The notes under the pieces: generated by a model
The model's input: only the letters and a program-made list of their open reading frames with translations
Told to the model about the DNA's origin: nothing
Databases searched by the model: none
From: Fallopia convolvulus
Lineage: Eukaryota > Streptophyta > Magnoliopsida > Caryophyllales > Polygonaceae
Assembly (NCBI GenBank): GCA_964016875.1
Contig: OZ024723.1
Span: forward strand, 13,173,343 to 13,237,342
Direction: 5' to 3'
Length of the DNA: 64,000 bases
In this document: positions 11,052-22,051 of the stretch, piece after piece
Position numbering within the stretch: the first letter of the stretch is position 1
Layout: each line of letters begins with the position of its first letter
Made by a program: the position numbers and the translations under genes

Positions 11052-11884
11052 TCAAGCTACATACTAAAGAAGGAGCCTCATAACACATGTCATCTCCTCA
11101 TTTATTTCGCCTATGTGTCAAGCCGTGGTTAACTCTGCATAATATGTGGCGCCACCTAATATCCACATATTCAAGCATCTTAAAAATATTAAATACACAT
11201 ATTTATCTCTTAATTTCATAACCTATTTTGTACTTATCCGTTAATCTTAATTAATTTATACTTATCCTTCCACCTCTTCTAACTAATTAACCTACGTAAA
11301 CTAAAAAGATTTGCACTTTATCTTTTAACCTAAATTAATTAATATTAAATTAAAAAGATTTGCAACTAACATATTGATTTTAAGATTCTAAAACTAACCT
11401 ACAAATTAACGTGACTAACATATTGATTTTAAAGTAATTTTATCTTTTAATACTCTAACCTAATCTAACACATTGATTTTTTAACGAGATATATTCATTC
11501 TTATCTAAATCAGTTAAAAATAATACCTAGATTTAATATATATTTATGCAAATTTTTTATTTCTCCTTTATACACTACATATTTTCTTCCATAATTATAT
11601 ATTGACACTAATTTAATCAAAAATATTTAATATTAATCATACTTTTAGATAAATTTAGAAAGAAGTTATTTAATTTTCTCGCTTTTCAAGTTGATATTTT
11701 ACATACATTTTAATACTACCCTTCTCAATTTATTAACTTTAGAAAAAACAAATAAAAGTAATTGATTTTTTTCATATTTACATAAATATAATAACAAAAC
11801 AAACTATTTTAAAAATTAATTTATTTTTAAAATATATTAATATATTATTTATAAATAATCAACCCCGTACGGTACTTATGCTAG
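11052..11884 (+). mobile_element. Probable small non-autonomous Helitron
   Basis: It begins A|TCAAGCTACATACTAAAGAAGG and ends ...CCGTACGGTACTTATGCTAG|T. Helitrons start with TC, end with CTRR preceded by a short hairpin, and insert between A and T. The 5' segment 'actaaagaaggagcctcataacacatgtc' resembles plant Helitron 5' ends. The hairpin is short (ccgt/acgg) and looks eroded. No coding sequence is visible in the AT-rich interior. It lies about 140 bp upstream of the NUDX14-like start codon. Confidence 0.5.
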
Positions 11885-12024
11885 TATTTACTTTATTGGG
11901 GAGTTATTGATTACCATGGCAGATGGTCTTAGCAATCCGACATTCTGATGATTCTGATCTGAGTAAATATGCGAGTTTTAGTTTGGGGTGGACTTCTTAC
12001 AAAGAAAAAGGAAAAAAGAGAAGG

Positions 12025-15003
12025 ATGAGTTGGTTACAGGCATCCGTCGCCATACGCCTTTCTCTCCACGCTCCTTTTCGAAGAAACAGAGCTGCTATCT
12101 GTTCCACCTCCTCCGCCTTCAGCAACATGTCTACTTCCGATTCTTCACCTCTCACTCACTCCATCCATCTTCCGAGTCGACCCAGTCAACCCGTCCAGAT
12201 CGTCGCCGCTCCTGGACTCTCGCCTTCCGACTTCCGGCAATCCCTTCTCTCTCTCTATACCTTTCTCCAATCAATTTTAAAGCTTATTTTGCAATGGCGG
12301 TCAGCGAGTTTGAGGCTTTTCTTCTAAAATTTGTAGGAGCGCGATTGAATGTTCGCTGTTCAAGCGATGGCTTAAGAGTATGGAGGAGGAGGAGAAAGGG
12401 ATTTTAGCTGATGGAACTGTGTCCCTGGAGAAAGTTCTTATACAGGTTTTATTTTTAATCGAAATCGGGGGTTTCTTTTCCACTATTTCTGCTTGTGTTA
12501 GTTGGTTTTTCGTTAGCTTTACTCGGTCCTGATTTAATGCTTCCAAAATTACGGGTAAAGGGAGGTCGGTTCTCGTCAGATATTGTTGAATTCTATCTGA
12601 AACTTCAGGAATTAGTTTGTTTTCTCCCTTTTCACTGTGCTTTTAATCTGGATCCTGTAGTTTTTCTAGCCGGACTTTCAACACTGTTAATTGATCTAGG
12701 CTTTCTCAAGAACATGTTGGTTTCTAATTGGGTTTTGCTTAGCTTAAAAACACAGTATTGTAGTTCTTTGCAGCTGACACATTTATGCTTGATCATCTGA
12801 ACGAAACTGAAATTGATACGGCGTGCATTTGACCTGTTTTCATGGCAGGGTTTGGATTACTTTGGCAAACGTGTTGGTTTCCTAAAGTTTAAGGCGGATG
12901 TGGTGGACAAGGAAACTGGAAAGAAGGTATTACATCAGTTACATTTGTTAAACATGTACCCTTATCTAGTTAATCTCTTGCCAGCTGAAATGCCTACATG
13001 TTCCTGCAAACTAGTTTGCATTGCATTGGGATTTTCACTCGTGTAAACCAAATGTTACCTACACTTGGATGAGTCAGATCCTTTTGTTTGTATATTCTAC
13101 AACTGAGTTATACTCTATTAGCTTCCAGGTATTGTGTTTGCTCGGGGACCAGCTGTAGCTATACTGATTCTCTTGGAATCTGAAGGAGAGACTTATGCTG
13201 TTCTTACTGAGCAGGTGTGTAATGTTCTTTGCAATTTTTATTTTCTCTTTCGCTTTTTGTGGAGCTGGTCTTTGCTTTGAGATGATAACTTGATTGAACT
13301 TGTTATGGTGTGCAAGGCTAGGGTTGCTACTGGGCGGTTAGTCTTGGAATTGCCTGCTGGAATGTTGGATGATGACCAGGGAGATTTTGTTGGTACAGCT
13401 GCTCGTGAGGTCTATTTCTTCTTATGTTGAGTGCTAAAATATGGTTATTTTACATCATTGACCTAGTGAGGCTCTGCTACATCGGAATCTGGGGGGTCAA
13501 GATGGGGTACCCCTGCCCAAGGGAAAGGGAGTATGCCCGATAGACCCAAGAAAAACTGAAATTCAGCTATGTGATAATAATAACTGAATTTAGTTAGAAT
13601 GCACCAAAATTGATATAGGGACTAAATCCATCTCAAAGGCAGTGTATAGAAGCCAATGAGCAGGAGGATGCGCCCGTGGTTAGAGTGTTAGACCAATATA
13701 TATCTCGGGTCTCTATAATTTGAGCTCAAGTTTTTATCCAATAAGCGTGTCAAACAAATATTCTAGTGGATTAAGGATTTAATGTGCTATTTTGTAACTT
13801 GGAAAATTAAACACAGCTACATCCCCGATTATATATAGGTTATAGCTCTTGATGGCACCATGAATAGTAGTATGAAGTCCAATTCAATAATTCCAGCTGA
13901 CGTCCATAGCAATTTACGTACAGTGTCAGAAAAGTTGTGTTCTTTCTCATCCAGAAGATTTGATAGAACTTTCCACTGAATGAAATGCTTGAAACATGAA
14001 ATCCAGGCATAAGTTAGTTATATGGCCACCCAGATTTTGCTTTGTTGCAGGTTTCACTTGTGAACTTAATTTCATATGAATATTAAATTTGTCTGGTCGT
14101 TCATTTATCTATAATTTGTTTGACAGAAGAAGAAAATAGAAGACTTTTACCTTTTAGATGTAGAATACGTGATTGTGCTACAAGTTATAACTCTTGTTAC
14201 CGATTTACCAGGGATATTTTATGATCTATGATTTATTTAAGATATTTATTGCAGGTTGAGGAGGAGACTGGTATACAACTGAATGTTGCAGACATGATTG
14301 AACTAACAGCATTCTTGGACCCATCAACTGGGTGCAGAATTTTTCCCTCCCCTGTAAGTCGACCATCCTGTACAAGACAACTATGCTAAAAAAATATTCT
14401 TTAGTCACCCTGCTATTTTTGTTGCCCAATTGCACCTTTTCTATTCATATTGGATGAATTCATGTTTGAGTTCAATCCATTCAGGCTTTTGCATATCTTT
14501 CCATCTCGTTGGGTCATTTGCTTGTTATTTCTATAATTTTCGATTTGGATCAACTTTGCCATAAAGGATATTCCCTACTTGAATTCGCAGTTGTACCATG
14601 TTCTTTTTGTATTGGATGAATTCATCTTCGAGTTTGAATCACTAGGACATTTTCATATGTATTGCATCTTCTGTCTTGCTTTATATTTTTTCATGATTAT
14701 TCTTTTCTTTCTCAAGAATCTTGATTCTAAGTCCGTTTAATTCTCTCAAATATCATTCTTCTGGTCTTTAGGGAGGTTGTGATGAAGACATCAGTGTATT
14801 TTTATGTAAGAGGCATGTAAGCAAAGAAATCATAGAGCAGCTACAGGGGAAAGAAACAGGCCTTTCATGATCATGGGGAGTTCATAAAGGTTCGCGTCGT
14901 CCCTTACTCAAAGCTTTGGCGATGCACACCTGATGCCAAGGTTCTGATGGCTGTAGCCCTGTATGAAATGGCCAAGAAAGAAGGACTACTGCCACAAGCT
15001 TAG
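12025..15003 (+). CDS. NUDX14: Nudix hydrolase 14-like (ADP-sugar diphosphatase), frameshifted near C-terminus
   Basis: Exons: 12025-12236, 12337-12445, 12849-12926, 13122-13214, 13317-13409, 14255-14353, 14772-15003. The family hydrolyses ADP-ribose and ADP-glucose, often in plastids. The first 40 residues are Ser/Arg-rich and could be a transit peptide. Following blocks are typical of NUDX14: SAIECSLFKRWLKS, GILADGTVSLEKVLIQ, LPGIVFARGPAVAILILLES, LVLELPAGMLDDD, the Nudix box end REVEEETGI (split over exons 5 and 6) and AFLDPSTGCRIFPSPGG. Intron 1 appears to be GC-AG (donor at 12237). In exon 7 the phase-correct frame stops at TGA 14868-14870 after GKETGLS. The conserved ending (HGEFIKVRVVPYSKLWR to EGLLPQA) continues in the next frame to TAG at 15001. 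This is a one-base frameshift or a sequence error; as read, the product is about 260 residues, some 44 short. Confidence 0.85.
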
Positions 15004-16437
15004 AGTATGTTACTATGTACATTTTGAAAGTTCCTCAACTAGTTTGTCCAAGAAAATTGGTGAGCCTAGAGTAATATTTGCACAACTCCATGTTAGATTT
15101 TTCTCCTTTGTTTGTGTATTATTGTTTGAATTTGCTCTGAGCGCTTGAATATCCCGTTTTGCCTGGCCATTTTAATCATTAATTTTTAAAATTCTCTCCA
15201 CTTCTCTCTCTCTGTTTTTTTTTGGGCTGTGCTATTGACTTGATTGTCATCTTCCTTTCTTGATTATGAGGTCCCTAAGGGCTTGTTTGTACCATGTCTT
15301 GGGGATGAAGAATGGGGATATGAATGACCAAATCCATTTTTATGTTTGGTTGAGATACGATATGGGAATCATCTTCCCTTAAATGGACTCATTTTCCATT
15401 TCTTTCATACATGACATTTTACTTGGGTTTGAGCTAAACATAAATCAACCTTCATCCTCCATTATTGTTCATCGTAGAAGAAAGGTGAAACACATGTCTT
15501 GATGGTCGCTGTAAAGTGTCCACTGTTCTAAAAATTCCCGTCTAGCTCCGTCTACGCCCCGCCTAGGTGCTGGAAGGTGCTAGCCCGCTTAGCCTTCCAA
15601 CCCATCTAGGAGACCTTCTAGGCCGCCTAGGCACTCGTTTAGGCTACCTAGGCGCTAGGCGGCCCCTCTCTGCCTAGGGTCCGCCTAACATTTTTTAGAA
15701 CACTGAAAGTGCCAAACAACATATCGCTGGCCAATGCTCTTTCCCATCTCTCTCCCTCTCACGCCCTCCCAAATATGCATCTTTGTCCACCATATCGGCC
15801 ACCTTTGGTGACTACGAGAGACTCGGAGGAAAAGGCGATTATGATCGGGCCACCGGTCTAACTTCAACCCTACACCATTCACTATGCAACGTAGAATTAA
15901 AACATTGGAGATAACAAATAACAAAATCTTATATAATATAACGATCCGGTAGAAATGCTCTTTAGAGTGAAAAATATGTTTTATTATGGACCATTAGATG
16001 GAAAAGTTTTAATGTTCCAGATTTATTATAAATGGGTATAGAAAATTTTAATAGATGCTTTATACTTGATAGGATTTCAACCGAGAGATTTTAGGAAACA
16101 AATATCACCGTATGTTTTTTCTTTCTATTTTTTAAACTCATCTCTAATTTTCCAAACTGATAATCGCTCAAAAAGGTCATCCTATAGCATTGCAGATGTC
16201 TTGTTCTCTGGATTCACAAGCGCTTGATTCAGATATCTAATCGAAAAACTACTCATCCTACTATGAAGAAGGATTCTAATACACCAATTCAGATCTGAAA
16301 TTGTTGTTAAATTGCTAGCATCATAGGCCCGTTTCCATCTTCCTCAACACCAACCGGTGCAAGAGTAATTGAATTATCGAACAAAGGTTTAAGGTATTTT
16401 AATCTATTCTAACATGATGCATAATAACGATATGAAT
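15004..16437. other. 3' flank of NUDX14-like gene and intergenic DNA
   Basis: No gene is visible. Apart from the repeat at 15530-15690, the sequence is AT-rich and the short ORFs have no domain features. 15280-15430 resembles generic 3' flanking DNA. 'ttttttagaacact' at 15690 closes the GC-rich repeat. Confidence 0.4.
15530..15692. repeat. Palindrome-rich CCTAGGCG repeat
   Basis: Within 160 bp the words gcctagg, cgcctagg, ctaggcg and ggcgcctagg-like forms recur at least seven times in both orientations, for example ccgcctaggcactc and cctaggcgctaggcgg. It is flanked by 'tgttctaaaaatt' on the left and 'ttttttagaacact' on the right, an inverted pair. That suggests a small foldback element; similar CTAGGCG-rich dispersed repeats are common in plant genomes. 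Confidence 0.6.
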
Positions 16438-17446
16438 TGTGATAACATGTGTTTATAACACCTTTTGACTTGATTAACCCCCATTTTTGTGCATAAAAAA
16501 TACAATTGCATGAGCATTTTGATTATGGTTGTTTGTTCAGATATTTGCTCTTGTTTGCTTTTGGTTTTGTAGGTGCAAGAATTTGGATTCTTCTAGGGTC
16601 AAATGGAATAAAATGGACTTCAATTCAAGCAAAGAAGAACCTAGAGGAATCAACTTGAAGGTTTAGTGGAGAAGGAGTTACACAAGCGATACAAGTTAAG
16701 GAAGCACTCATATCCAATTAACAATGTTAAGATGTCTTCCTAGAACATTGCTTGAGGTGCTCGTGCCACTCGGCATGCCCATGCCAAGGGGCAGTTTTTG
16801 GAATGGCATACCCGTGCCAAACAGCATGGGCATGCAGCTTTCAACACATCTCCTAATCTAGGGTTGTATCTCTCCCACCTTTTGGGGTGGGGGCATATAA
16901 ATAGCTTTGGTTGAATGAGTTTTGGTTTACTACTCAATTCTTGCACACCAAGCGTTTGTGAAAATGTCTAACTAGTATTTTATCATATTTTGGGTGTTGA
17001 GTATGCATTGAAAGATGATATTTGACACTAGACCTTCAAGGATTGAGCTAATAGTTTTAGGACCATGAAAGTAGGTCTAATTTCCTAGTGGTTATTTATA
17101 ATTGTCTATGTGTTTAATGCACTTAATCTAGGATTAATTACCACGAAAGTATGAATTTAGATATATTAGAGTAGTTTTCCTTTGCCTTGAAAGAGGATTG
17201 GAGATATTTTAGGATAATTGACCATGGTAGACCATTGCTTGTAACCTTAGAGAGATATTTGCTTGATATTGCTTAGTTCCATTGCGGTGAACCCAATCCT
17301 AGCCTCCCATAATTCAAACAACCTAACCCCTTTTTTAGTCTTTTCTAGTTTTGGATCTTATTTTTGTGTTTGTTTTAATTATAAAAAATCTAAATTCCAA
17401 TCGATTATTTGTGGTCTAGATTACTAGTTTGTGTGAAATTTGTGTC
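16438..17446 (+). mobile_element. LTR-like remnant (gypsy Tat/Athila type), possibly a solo LTR
   Basis: The block starts near 'tgataacatgtg', contains a TATA-type promoter (catataaatagc, 16894) and ends near 'gtgtgaaatttgtgtca'. The phrases 'aacccaatcctagcctccc' and 'gattactagtttgtg' resemble the R-U5 part of Tat-lineage LTRs. It lies directly against the truncated copia LTR at 17447, so it probably removed or displaced that LTR's missing part. No clear target duplication was found, and the limits are approximate. Confidence 0.4.
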
Positions 17447-17876
17447 AACGAGTTCTCTCTTTTTCTTTCTTTCACACAAGATTACAAGTTATGCTCAACG
17501 TCTTAACTTCTATCCTAAACATTGAAGTATTTCAGCTAGAGTAAGAGAGATCTCGTATGATATCATTTCCCATTCGATTAGGGAAGTGACACACACTCAA
17601 TCTTTACAAATCTTTCCTAATATAACATGTACGCACATATAAATTATCACAAGAGAATCATTTCATATTCTTCTGATTTTTGCACTCTTTTGTGATGATT
17701 TTCTCCATAAATAAACACCCCAGCTGTCTTGCAAACAATCACACACAATTTGTGCGTTCCTTCCATAAATAGTTTCCCGCCTGTTGGTCGTGTTAGTGAC
17801 TTTATCGATTCTCCGACTCGACATGAAACTTCAAAATCACTGACTTCTTGGAACCATCAAAACTCTAAACTTCTAA
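17447..17876 (-). mobile_element. Truncated 3' LTR of the SIRE-like element
   Basis: It aligns with 30937-31357: both carry 'ttctttcacacaagattac', 'atcatttcatattcttctg' and 'ggaaccatcaaaactctaa'. The roughly 370 bp corresponding to 30565-30937 are missing on the left, where unrelated LTR-like DNA starts. The copies differ at scattered sites (for example tttatcgattctccgac vs tttgtcgattcgccgac). Confidence 0.85.
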
Positions 17877-17878
17877 AA

Positions 17879-17899
17879 AATTCCCCCTTTTTGATGGTG
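17879..17899 (-). other. Polypurine tract of the SIRE-like element
   Basis: On the minus strand 'atcaaaaagggggaatt' lies immediately before the 3' LTR, the normal plus-strand priming site for this lineage. Confidence 0.75.
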
Positions 17900-18319
17900 A
17901 CAAATAACCTGTCCAGATAAGATCTTTAAAGCATACAAGAAACGTCATAGCATAAAGAGCAAACACAAAAATCATAAAAAGTTCCCCCTAAGCTTAATAT
18001 CCACATGTTTTTTAGTTTTTAGATCCCTTCCTTATAAATCTATTCCTTTGGTTAGTTCCCCCTTTTGGCATCATCAAAAAGATTGCTTAAACAAGAGAAG
18101 AAATCAGAGCAAATCATGGAAACTTAAAACATAGAATCAAAACATTCATAATAGTCATCCACCAAAGCAAAATAGAAATTGTACGACACAACCACAAACA
18201 ATTGAAATATGCAGTACAACAAAGTCGAATTTAAAAAGAGAAGTCTTTTGAAATGAGGGGATAATATGGTAAGGGTAGAAGAGAAGGATAGAGAGAGTCA
18301 TCGACATGCAACAGTCAGT

Positions 18320-20000
18320 GACATTAGGCTTCAATAGTGTTGAGCCTTTCCCCGCGATCCGTCACCTCTTTCAGCAAAGTGTGGCAGGTGTGCTGAACCT
18401 TCTCAATCAAGCTCTTGAGAACCAGATTCTGCTCCTTAAGTTCTTTCAATTCACTAGCCACTTGAGCAAACTGAGTTCCTTCCTCTTGTTGGTACTAGTC
18501 ACCGACATCACCTTTCTTGGGCACCCACTGTCCATTCACCAGATTCCAGCCAAACTTCCTAAGCATCTCCTTAGTCAAGAACTTGGAGTTGATGACTTCA
18601 CCACCATTCTCATACACCTTATGTTCAAACATGAGCATGTAGATCAGATTTCCATAGGGAAGAGCATACTTTGGACTTTCAAGAACATGCCTCATGTGAA
18701 TCATCATTAATTTGGGCATACACACCCTCTCACCCTTAAGAACCTTATCCATAACAAGCAAGTGTTGGATGTACGCAACATTCCTCTTAAGTTCTCTTGG
18801 CAACAAATTACTGATCACAAAGTTGAATAACACCTTTTTTTCAGTTCATATCTTGTTGACCAAATAAGGACTTGAGGGAGCATCAACATTGTCAGTGACT
18901 AACTTGATGATCTGAACGTCATTGACTCCCTCGGGCCATGACCCCTTGTAGTACTCAACAAATCCCTCATGAGGGAGTTCCAAAATGTTGCTCACATCTT
19001 TGCTTGTAAAGGAGTACTTTTTCTTCCCAACAATGTATCTTCCTAAGGTCATGTTCCCAGTGTCCTCAATTTCCAATGACTCATAAAACATCTTAATCAT
19101 ACGAGGGTTGTAGTCACTCTCTCTTTGCATCAATTTATCCTACCCTTGTTCTTTTAGCCAGTCAACAACACACCCAATCTTTTTCTTTTTACTTCCTCCT
19201 GCACTTGCACCTGACTTAGGTGGTGACCTTCTTCTTTTCTTTCTGGTGACCTTCTTAGATATAGAAGAGTCACCGCCTTCAGACGCATCATCAGGGGTTG
19301 CCAATCCCTTAGCTTTCTTGGCCTTTAGAGCCATATCCGTAGCTCTAGCAAGGGCCTGTCTAATCCTAGGGCAAGAAGAGGAAGGAGGCACCTCAATTTC
19401 ATCTTCTTTCAACAGATCAGACTCATCACCACACAATTCTTCTTGTAGATTTCTTTTAACAGAATCAAACTTCCTAGATACCCCAAAATAAACTCTAGGA
19501 TTAGCATGTGTACCTTCATCAGAGATTTCCATTGGCTGTTTAGAAGATGTCTCCTTTCCAGAAGTCTTGTCAGCGACAACTGAGGAGATTACCTTGTCGG
19601 TGACTATTTGCATGTCATTGACTCCTACAGTCTTGTTCCCTTGAGATAGCCGTTGCTTATCTTCTTCCTCGTTTTCCCCTTGCATGCCCTCAAGAATATC
19701 CTCTGAGCTTTTTTCCTCTTCCTTCTCCTTGAAAGAGCCCACTACAATGTCTGTTTCGTCTAATTCCATCGACTCCAAATTCAGACTTTTCACTCTTTCT
19801 CCCTCGTTCTCTACTCCCTTCGGGTTGGGTGTGGAGGCCTCACCCATTTCTGGAACTACCGCCGGTGGCGCCGTTTGGCGCGGAGTTCCAGTCACCAACG
19901 AGAGGGTTAGGGTTTCGGTTTTTGGAGGGGATTAGGAATTTTGGGATTTTGTGGAGGGAATTGGAGAGTTGGGTTTTGATTTTGGAGAAATTGGATTTTT
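18320..20000 (-). pseudogene. Envelope-like / 'putative plant transposon protein' ORF of SIRE-like element
   Basis: The ORF runs on the minus strand from about 19940 to 18320 with stops at about 19138, 18845 and 18495. The first part is acidic and low in complexity, with a strongly basic patch (KKVTRKKRRRSPPKSG) like a nuclear localisation signal. It is followed by a globular part with DYNPRMIKMFYESLE, VGKKKYSFTSKDVSNILELP and LPRELKRNVAYIQHLLVMDKVLKGE. These match the 'putative plant transposon protein' domain found in SIRE/Maximus envelope-like ORFs. A final segment looks coiled-coil. No membrane span is obvious. The long first segment has no ATG at its start: the frame opens after a stop near 19932 and its first ATG lies inside (EMGEAST). 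Its role in the element is unknown. Confidence 0.65.
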
Positions 20001-20232
20001 TGATGGGGTTTCCATGGCAGTTTGAAGGGCGATTTATGGTGATGGTTGGCCAGCCATAATTTAACATAGAACATCGTATCCAAAAAGGAGAGTGGTTTTT
20101 TGCTGTTCTGATTCGCGGATGTCATTGAGACGTGGAGGAGAGAGAGGATGGTTGGAGTTGTTGGATGGGGACGCCTTTGAAGGGGAATGATGGTTTTGAG
20201 GGTTTCGAGTTTGAGGGAGAGAGTAAGGAGAA

Positions 20233-20240
<8 letters not shown>

Positions 20241-20301
<61 letters not shown>
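20241..20301. repeat. (GA)n microsatellite
   Basis: About 30 uninterrupted GA dinucleotides lie upstream (minus strand sense: CT run) of the envelope-like ORF. Such CT runs are frequent in plant 5' leaders, so a leader or promoter role is possible but unproven. Confidence 0.95.
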
Positions 20302-20304
<3 letters not shown>

Positions 20305-21044
20305 AGCGTACCTTTTTTGGCTTGACGGTTGAAGTATTTAAGAAGTAGACTTCAATATCAAAGGAAAGTGTCAAATCACTCAAGTCTCCCTTTTCTTCCT
20401 TTTTGAAAAAACTTTCCAATTTCAAAAGATCCTCTTAAGACATGATCTCATTCACGCGCCAATTTTCACAGTCACTGACTCCTCCTAAGTCGGCGATAAC
20501 TGACCAAAAACCTGTTTCTCATCTTTGCATTGTTATCCGTGACTTTTTGCACAATTCATGACTTTCTCTTTAAGAACTTACTTGGCGTTGGGGTTGTGCA
20601 AGGAGTGCCAAAAGCAAACCAAGTGTTAAACATTATTTATGTGGATTTGTTGATCATGATGATAAGTCTCCAATTTTAAAGGAAAAATCAAAATAGGCTC
20701 ATAGAGACTCTCAAACATGATATGTCAGGGACAAAAATTAGAATCAACCATCATCTGGGCTTGTAATGAGGGTTAGAATCATCAGGTTGATTCTTTTGGG
20801 CTAAAACAAAGAGCTCAAAGAGGTTTTACACATACTGAATGTAGTAGAAGTCATCGACAAGTCAAATGCATAGGGTTTCCCAAACATGATGTCTATAAAA
20901 AATGCTAAGATTTATAACATAAAAGCATGACTTTAAAACATACGAAAAACAATCAATTTCAACCAATCATCGAAGGAATTCATGTAGGGAAATAGATCAT
21001 TCTAGAGAGATCATACCTAGTGTCATGCGGAGTTGTTCAAAGGG

Positions 21045-22051
21045 TTAATGATTTAAGGCCTTTGTGAAGATGTTTGCCCTTTGATCACCTGTTCTACAGA
21101 ATTCCATTATGACCATGCCTTTCTCCACACAATCTCGAAGAAAATGGTGCCTTATCTTGATATGCTTTGTCTTTGAATGTTGCACCGGATTCTTTGAGAT
21201 GTTGATTGCACTTGTGTTTTCATATAGTATGGGCATTGACCCACACTTCACACCATAGTCACAAAGTTGTTGCTTGATCCACAAGAGTTGAGAACAACAT
21301 GATCCAGCCGCAATATACTTAGCTTCTGCCGTTGAAAGAGAAACACAATTTTGCTTCCTAGACCCCCATGAGACAAGGCAAGGTCCAAAAAATTGAGCCA
21401 TCCCGGATGTACTATTTCTATCAACTCGATTTCCATAAAAATCTACATCTGTGTAGCCGACAAGATCAAAATCGAAACCTCTTGGATACCATAAGAATAG
21501 ATTGTCAGTCCCTTTAAGATATCGAATGATCCTTTTCACAGCCTTCAATTGGGACTCTCTTGGATCAGCCTGAAATCTAGCACACAAGCATACTCATAAC
21601 ACAATATCAAGACTACTTGCAGTAAGATAGAGCAATGATCCAATCATACCCCTGTACATTGTAGCATTGACTTCAGGATCCTTGTCATCTTTTCCAAGTG
21701 AGGTAGTCGGCAACATGGGAGTGTCGAAAGGTCGAGATCTTTCAAGACCAAACTTCTTGACATATTATCTAAGGTATTTCTATTGATGAACTCTTGTCCC
21801 ATCCTCACCTTGAATAACTTGAAGTCCTAAAAAGAACTTGAGTTCACCGACCATACTCATTTCAAACTCACTAGACTTGAGGTCGGCGAACTTCTTCACC
21901 AGCTTATCATTCGTTGAACCAATGATGATGTCGTCGACATAGACATGAACTACAAGTGTATGACCTCCTTCCTTTAGCAAAAACAGAGTCTTGTCTACTT
22001 CTCAAACACAACCATGTTGAATCAAGAATTGAGACAATCAATCATGCCAAG
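21045..22051 (-). pseudogene. Copia RT C-terminal half and RNase H (SIRE-like element)
   Basis: Reading right to left: KTLFLLKEGGHTLVVHVYVDDIIIGS with the RT catalytic YVDD box, then EFEMSMVGELKFFLGLQVIQ, a decayed stretch, and RNase H from about 21587 (RIIRYLKGT, VGYTDVDFYGNRVDRNSTSG, CVSLSTAEAKYIAAGSC). The RNase H core D-E-D positions are recognisable: D in YTDVD, E in STAEAKY and a later D region. Stops and frame changes occur near 22035 and between 21780 and 21590. The N-terminal half of RT lies beyond the solo LTR at 22052-23402. The two halves meet at the codons around TSD CCAAG (APRAW then HD). Confidence 0.85.

Noticed and set aside
18320..20000. Functional viral envelope / endogenous retrovirus
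   Set aside because: No signal peptide, furin-like site or membrane anchor seen; the domain fits the plant 'putative transposon protein' of SIRE-type elements.
19907..20425. 172-codon minus ORF with a long Ser-Leu run
   Set aside because: It is produced by the GA/CT microsatellite; no domain outside it.
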